Shown in pieces: positions 58,367-64,000 of a DNA stretch of 64,000 nt. The DNA comes from Sorghum bicolor (lineage: Eukaryota; Streptophyta; Magnoliopsida; Poales; Poaceae), in contig NC_012871.2 of the NCBI RefSeq assembly GCF_000003195.3, positions 5,257,997 through 5,321,996 on the forward strand, given 5' to 3'. Position 1 is the stretch's first letter; the number at the start of each line of letters is the position of its first letter. Under the pieces are notes generated by a model that was given only the letters and a program-made list of their open reading frames with translations, did no database searches and was not told the DNA's origin. The position numbers and the translations under genes are program-made.

Positions 58367-59800
58367 GATCTGTCGGTGATATTAGTACGCGACAAGGCTA
58401 GTGACTAATTTGTGTACTACTAGTGCTAGGTCAGCGTAATTGGTGCTTTTGTGCTACTGTGGTGACGTAGTTGTGTAAGGCCATCAGGTGCCCGTCCTTT
58501 TCTGACCTGTGATGAGAGAGCTGTCGGTCCTTGACAAAGCCATCAGTGCATACATGCATCATGCGCCTTATGCAGGGCCCAGTGTTTGTGATGCTGTTGT
58601 TGAACTTGAGCATGTAGGCAAGCATTTCATATACTTTTTTTTTCAAATTTTTATTCCTCTCTGTCTCTTTGATACTAGGTGTGTGGAAAGGGTAGCATGT
58701 CCTAATAATGTTCTTTCTGTTCATTAGGAAGTCAGACTGTTCATCAGTATGTAGCAGCAATGTGTGCCTCGATATTTGAAGAAGTAGAGAGTTTGTCAAA
58801 TGACATCAGATCTGTCAGTGCTAACAGTGCGCAACAGGAGACTAATTTGTGTACTACTAGGGCATTGTTTAGATCACTCATTCACTCCAAAATCCAAAAA
58901 CTTTTTAAGATTCTCCATCACATCGAATCTTACGGCATATGTATAGAACATTAAATATAGATAAAAAAGATAACTAATTGCACAGTTTATCTGTTATTTA
59001 CGAGATGAATCTTTTGAAGTTAGTCCATGGTTAGACAATAATTATCAAATAAAAACGAAAGTGTTACGGTAGCTAAAAACTTTTAACCTCTTCAACTAAA
59101 CAAGACCTAGGTCAGCGTATCTGGCTGGCGCTTCGCACTACCAGTGTTGATGCAGCTGTGTAAGGCCACAGCTATTGACATGCGAGGAACAGGTGGGATC
59201 AGACTCTCATGGGTATTCGCCACAGCTGTCTGTGGCTGACAAAGTTATCAGTGCACATATGCATATCATTCACTTATGCAGGCCCCAGTGTTTGTGACGC
59301 TGTTCTTGAATATATATGTAGCACCGTAGCATTTCATATACTTGTGCAAATTTTTATTCCTCTCTTTTAGACTAAGTGCGTGGGAAGTAAGTAATAATAT
59401 GGATTGTGTTTTTTCTGTCCATTAGAACTTATGTTGGGCTGCTCAGTTACGGCAGTGTGTGCCTCGATCGATTCAAAGAAGAAATAGAGAGTTTATCAAG
59501 AAAAGTTAGAACTGTCGGTGATAAAAGCATGCAACAGTACTAATTTGTGTACTAGACCAGCATTTGTGCTGCCAGTGGCGACGTAGTTTTGTAAGGCCAT
59601 TAGGCATCCTTTCTGAGTTGCAATGAACAGCTGGGAACTGGGATCAGACACTCATGGATATTTTACAGCTAGAGTTGTCTTTGTCTGACAAAGTCATCAA
59701 TGCATATAGCACTTATGCTGGGCCTAGTGTCTGTAATGATGTTAGTTGTTGAATATTTAGGCTAGCATTTGGTATACTTGCAAAATTTTATCCTTCTCTT
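58367..59800. repeat. Three diverged tandem units
   Basis: Units at about 58367-58800, 58800-59500 (split by a MITE) and 59503-59800 share, in order, ACTAATTTGTGTACTA, GTGTAAGGCCA or TTGTAAGGCCA, GACAAAG..ATCA.TGCATA, CTTATGC.GG.CC.AGTGT and GCATTT..TATACTTG. They have diverged clearly. No coding frame is conserved among them. Confidence 0.7.
58861..59107. mobile_element. Tourist-like MITE inside the second tandem unit
   Basis: A 247-bp copy, GGCATTGTTTAGATC to CAACTAAACAAGACC, with TAG at 58858-58860 and 59108-59110. It splits the repeat unit cleanly. Confidence 0.8.
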
Positions 59801-59809
59801 TGAGACTAA

Positions 59810-60157
59810 GGCCTTGTTTAGATGGGGAGTGAAAAGTTTTTGGGTGTCACATCGGATGTTTCATAATATGTTAAAAGGAGTATTTGGATACTAATAAAAA
59901 ACAAATTACATAGGTCGCGTGGAAACTGCGAGACGAATTTATTAAGCCTAATTAATCTGTCATGAGCATGTGTGGGTTACTGTAGCAGTTATGGCTAATC
60001 ATAGACTAATTAGGCTTAAAAGATTCGTCTCGCGATTTACAACCAAACTGTGCAATTAGTTTTTATTTTTCGTATACATTTAATGCTTCATGCATATGTC
60101 TAAAGATTCGATGTGATGGATGAAAAGTTTTTGGTTGGGGAACTAATAAACAAGGCC
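59810..60157. mobile_element. 348-bp Tourist-like MITE, TAA duplication
   Basis: GGCCTTGTTTAGATGGGGAG to AACTAATAAACAAGGCC, with TAA at 59807-59809 and 60158-60160. Same subfamily as 22578-22913. Confidence 0.8.
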
Positions 60158-60921
60158 TAATTAAGCGTATGAAAAGTAAAATCGAAGGGCTCATCCAAAA
60201 GGATGGGCTTTGTGAATTCTTATTGATTCCTGTGTGATTGTTCAGATAAACACAGAATACCTGATATTTTCCCCATGCGTGTTTAGGTAACTCATCATAT
60301 GTAAGTATAAGCCGTTTCATTCTTTTAGCCACTTGTATTGAATTTTAGGCAATAGGCTTATCTATCTTACCATAGCCCATAGGACCTTCATTATGATATC
60401 AGGGTTACCCGTCAGAGCCAAGTGGCTATTCAACAACTAGTGTGGTTGAAAGAAAAGGGAAAAAAATGTCTACCTGATTTACATTTGAATTGAATATATT
60501 AAGAAATATGCATTATTTCTTCTGCGGTTTACATTGCCTGTTTTTATCCCCAGGTTTTTTTGTACGAGACGTGGCATTTTGAGAGGATAGTCGGATACAA
60601 GGTTTTGAATGCAAAGAGCAACTGTGTTTGTGCAATTATTCTGCAGGATGCATTAGGGCCCACACTTAGTAAATCATGTTTAAGTTTTGGTGTGATTTTA
60701 TCTCAGCTGTGGTTGGTGTGAATTCAGTGGTCTTGCTGTTCTTAGTTTCTCAGCTTGTGGTATCACTCCATTTTGTTCAGCTTTTATCAAGACAATTTTT
60801 TTTTAAAAAAAAAGGAATCATTGATATGTATTTTATTTGTCTTGAAGATACTGGTTCAAGTTATCAAATTGACAATGCCCCTCCATTCTCCAAGTCTGTT
60901 ATTTTCTATGTTCTGTGTTTA

Positions 60922-60982
60922 GGCCCTGTTTAGTTCCCCATCAAAAATTTTTTCATCCATCCCATCGAATCTTTAGACACAT
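60922..60982. mobile_element. Truncated Tourist-like MITE end
   Basis: GGCCCTGTTTAGTTCCCCAT through CATCGAATCTTTAGACACATG matches one end of the 336-348-bp subfamily, and the rest is missing. It sits exactly between the two duplicated units. Confidence 0.55.
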
Positions 60983-61572
60983 GAATTTTAGGCTTGTCTA
61001 TTTTACCTTACGACCTTCATTATGATATAAGGGTGACCTATCAGATCCAAGTCGCTATTTAACGAGCAGTATGGTTGAGAGAAAAGGAAAAAATGTCTAC
61101 CTGATTTACATTTCAACTGAATGTATTAAGAAAAAAGCGTTGTTTCTTCTGTGGTGTACATTGCCTGTTTTTGTCTCCTGATCTTTTTGTATGACAGTAT
61201 GAGAGGTGGTATTTTGAGAGGATGGTTGGGTACAATATCTTCAATGCGAAGTGCAACTGTGCTTGTGCAATTATTCTGCAGGATGCATTAGGGCATGCAC
61301 TTTGTAAATCATGTTTAAGTTTTGGTGTGATTTTATCTCAGCTGCGGTTGGTGTGAATTCAGTGATCTTGCTGGTGGGATGGTAAGCAGCCTTACTAGTT
61401 TCTCAGCTTGTAGTATCACTCCATTTTGTCCAGCTTTTATCAGGAGTTTCTCAGCTTGTAGTATCACTCCATTTTGTCCAGCTTTTATCAAGACGATTTT
61501 TTTTTGCAAAAAAAAAAGGAATCATTGATATGTTTTTGTCTGTCATGAAGAAGCTGATTTAAGAAATATATA

Positions 61573-61774
61573 GGGTGTTTGTTTTGAAGAATCAAACCAT
61601 TCTAGATGAGGTGATGCATCATGAGTCCATTCCTCAAATTTGGTGAAATGATTTCATTCCTCATTATATTAACTTGTGAGGAATAAGGTATGATGCATCA
61701 ACTCATTCCATTTTGAAACCAAACAAAAGTGAAGAGTGAGAAAATGGACTAACCCATTCCTCAAACCAAACACC
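61573..61774. mobile_element. TIR element, GGGTGTTTG type
   Basis: GGGTGTTTGTTTTGAAGAAT to TTCCTCAAACCAAACACC, about 202 bp, with GATGCATCA motifs in both arms. It lies within duplicated unit 2 and is absent from unit 1, so it inserted after the duplication. Confidence 0.65.
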
Positions 61775-61830
61775 TTACGAATTGACAACGCCACTCCATT
61801 CTCCAAGTCTATTATTGTCTATTTCCTGTG

Positions 61831-63600
61831 GTCTACAGCAAAGCCTTGATACAAATTGTCGGCATTGCTCGACAAAGAAAATTAATTCTAGCAGTATCTG
61901 AGTGAAGCTAGGTGTACGTTTGTCCTCTGACATTTATGTGCTATTGATCAACATGTGAAGTCTCACCGCACCACTTCTGTGTCTCACAAGCACAGATGTC
62001 CTGTGCTATTGGGGACCAAAACTGAGGCTGTCCTCCAGGGGCGCAATTCAAGGCTGGCAAATCGATGTTCCCTTACTGTACTTCATTTCAGGTCATCACT
62101 TTATCACCTAGTTTCTGCACATTTCTTGGTTTCAAATTCAGATTGACACTGCATACATACTCCTTTAGCCTTTTCATTTCCCACTGAGGCTGAGATGTTG
62201 CTGCCCCAAGCATTTCCTTCTTCTGTGATCTGTTTGAAGGCACTTTTGTAATGTTGCAACATTCTAAGATGTGATCTGTGATCTTGTCGCCACTACACGG
62301 CGACACAGCGCTATTCAGTTCCACAGGAACATGATCACCACCTCCACACAATTCCACTGTGCTCAAGACTATGCACGTTACCACCATATGTTCCTTGTTT
62401 GAGATGTTGATGCAGTTACAGTACTATCAGTACCCCTCCTCTGCATGACAGCCATCACATGTTCCTGACTGCTGCAGCATTTGATGATATCATAAGATCG
62501 CAGATGGGTCAGCTGTCGTTATCCCTCTGGATACTTCCTCCCTGTCTCCCGCTGCACGCGATGGCTCGGCCAGCCGCAAGGGGGTTCCCGGAAGGTGTAC
62601 ACCAACCGTATCATCATGTTCTCTGAACCATCTGTGAGTATTTGCTGACAGATTCGTGTCCGTTTCTCCTCCTGTCCTGCCGCGCTGCATATCATAGAGT
62701 ATCCTGCCACGAATTGCTCAGCTCCTCGTAGACAGCGTGCGTGGCTTTCTGTGCGTTTGGATTCTTCTCTGGGGCTCTGCTTGATCCATGCCCCCCTGCT
62801 TTGTCTGGCAGCCGGCAGGCAGGGATGGTGCCTTATCTTTTCTTTACAGCTTGAAATATGGCCGGGAGTTTGTTGTCTATTACTCTCCCCATCCCATAAT
62901 CCCATAATAAGTGCACCTCTAATATTTAAAATTTGTTCTAAAATAAGTGCACTTTAGCATTACTTAAAAAAAGTGCACTTTAGCTATAGAATGACCTAGC
63001 TCTAGTAGTCTTTTCTACTTTATTTATTCCCAAGGTACAATTACTATATGATAGAACAACTTTTGACAGGAGTATATATATGTAATTTTCTAGTAACACT
63101 GATCTCCTCAACAAATTATACAAGTGCACTTATTTTCGGAAGGAGTAGTTAGTTTTCTTCTACTATTTTGAATTTTTAATGTCAAGAACCTTGTGGAAAT
63201 AATTTTCTTATCATAATTTGTCTCCGAAAAACAGATTTGGAAAAATAATCGTGTTTTTAGCCCATTCAGATCTATTGCTATCTAACCACCCGATCAAAAA
63301 AAAAAGATCTATTGCTATCGGACGTGTCTTTCAGTTCTCCAGATCTGAGTTCTGAATAACCGAGCCAATAGTGAGATGGGATGAGAGCTCTTTGATTCCG
63401 AAAACTAGATGGGATTAGATAAGGCAGAAGCTTGGTCTGAAAAAATAAACGCTGCGTTGGGACAGTGTTCATTTTGATTTATAGCTCAGGGTAATGACAG
63501 GGATTATGCAAAACCTCAGTGACAGGAAAGTAATTTATCTCATACAGAGAGGAGAACCTGTGAAGAGAATTTTTTTTCGAAGGATGTGGAGAGGAAAATG
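61831..63600. other. Unassigned sequence with a Stowaway-like element
   Basis: Short ORFs near 62088-62905 on both strands have no family resemblance. A foldback element lies at about 62885-63147 (CTCTCCCCATCCCATAAT with ATAAGTGCAC arms; right end GTGCACTTATTTTCGGAAGG). Confidence 0.35.
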
Positions 63601-63870
63601 ACCAGCTTTAGTCAAATTTCTCATTTCATTTTGCATTTTTTTTACAGCCTTCGCTCATACAAAACATGACTTGAAACAAAACAGCTAGCTAAGATTTATA
63701 TACACGCCTTCAGAGACCTTTCTCCCTCTTGGATTCAGAAACAAACATCTCTTTGTACAACACTGGAGAGCTCAAGCCACGACACAGCTCCTTCCTCAGG
63801 CACGATCTGTGCTCTTCGATCCGTTTCCCATGTCGTGATGTGTCCATAGCCTCTGTTTATGCATCAACGA

Positions 63871-63928
63871 TCACCTGGCCTCAGAGCCCTTCATTATCCT
63901 GAGCTTCTTGCATGAGGAGATGAACATA
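63871..63928 (-). CDS. Last exon of an Aux/IAA auxin-response repressor (partial)
   Basis: After a good acceptor (TTGCTTGCAG) a 58-nt minus-strand exon completes a codon with T, then encodes MFISSCKKLRIMKGSEAR and stops with TGA at 63871-63873. This is the end of domain IV (PB1-type) of Aux/IAA proteins, nuclear repressors that bind ARF factors and are degraded through TIR1/AFB when auxin is present (knowledge). The T at the junction predicts an Asp before the Met, giving the usual PW-D-M context. The rest of the gene lies right of the window. The tail is short, lacking the basic GL-P-A extension and NLS of many family members. About 230-270 bp to the left are probably 3'UTR. Confidence 0.85.
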
Positions 63929-64000
63929 CTGCAAGCAAACAGGTGAAATAATCACAATTAGCCTTCTGTTCACCGCACATATATATATCTTCAGATCCAC

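Larger units (their letters stand above)
60340..61830. repeat. Large direct duplication, about 570-640 bp units
   Basis: Unit 1 (about 60340-60905) and unit 2 (about 60983-61830) share long stretches such as CTTCATTATGATAT, AAAATGTCTACCTGATTTAC, GTGCAATTATTCTGCAGGAT and AAATCATGTTTAAGTTTTGG. Unit 2 also carries a 48-bp internal tandem repeat (61397-61492) and a TIR element (61573-61774). No conserved ORF. Confidence 0.8.

Overview
The window is nuclear DNA of a grass, most likely sorghum or a close panicoid relative (inference). The evidence is very GC-rich single-exon genes next to AT-rich multi-exon genes, dozens of small TIR elements with TTA/TAA-type target duplications ending in GGCCTTGTTTAG, tRNA-derived SINEs, and plant-only gene families. 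It has no bacterial, viral or CRISPR features. All exon models below were traced by hand from GT/AG sites with reading phase checked at every junction; no database search was possible.

Layout. 0-1.5 kb: the 5' end of an unidentified minus-strand gene with a SINE inserted exactly at a splice donor. 3.0-4.2 kb: a two-exon PET100-like complex IV assembly factor. 6.0-7.0 kb: orphan minus-strand coding exons and a small RING-H2 ORF that looks frameshifted. 7.3-12.6 kb: a complete 17-exon guanylate-binding (GBP/atlastin-like) GTPase gene with a 7-nt microexon. 13.7-14.4 kb: a minus-strand snoRNA locus with two C/D-box snoRNAs of snoR39BY/snR39b type. 14.75-16.8 kb: an intronless P-class PPR gene divergent from the snoRNA locus. 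24.2-25.5 kb: a DUF506 gene. 38.9-40.0 kb: an F-box-associated-type protein without an F-box. 42.2-43.1 and 48.3-49.2 kb: a divergent pair of XIP-type GH18 chitinase-like xylanase inhibitors with degenerate catalytic motifs. 50.0-51.7 kb: a broken paralogue of the next gene. 52.5-55.4 kb: a DRIP-like RING finger joined to a long repetitive coiled coil. 58-62 kb: tandemly repeated DNA without a recognisable gene. 63.9 kb: the last exon of an Aux/IAA gene that continues beyond the right edge.

The genes do not form a pathway. The two clearest local relationships are the shared promoter region between the snoRNA locus and the PPR gene (14.1-14.75 kb, with a telo-box and GGCCCA/TGGGCC elements), and the local duplications (XIP pair, RING/coiled-coil pair, snoRNA pair). 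Most of the remaining DNA is MITEs, other TIR elements, SINEs, simple repeats and unassigned AT-rich sequence.
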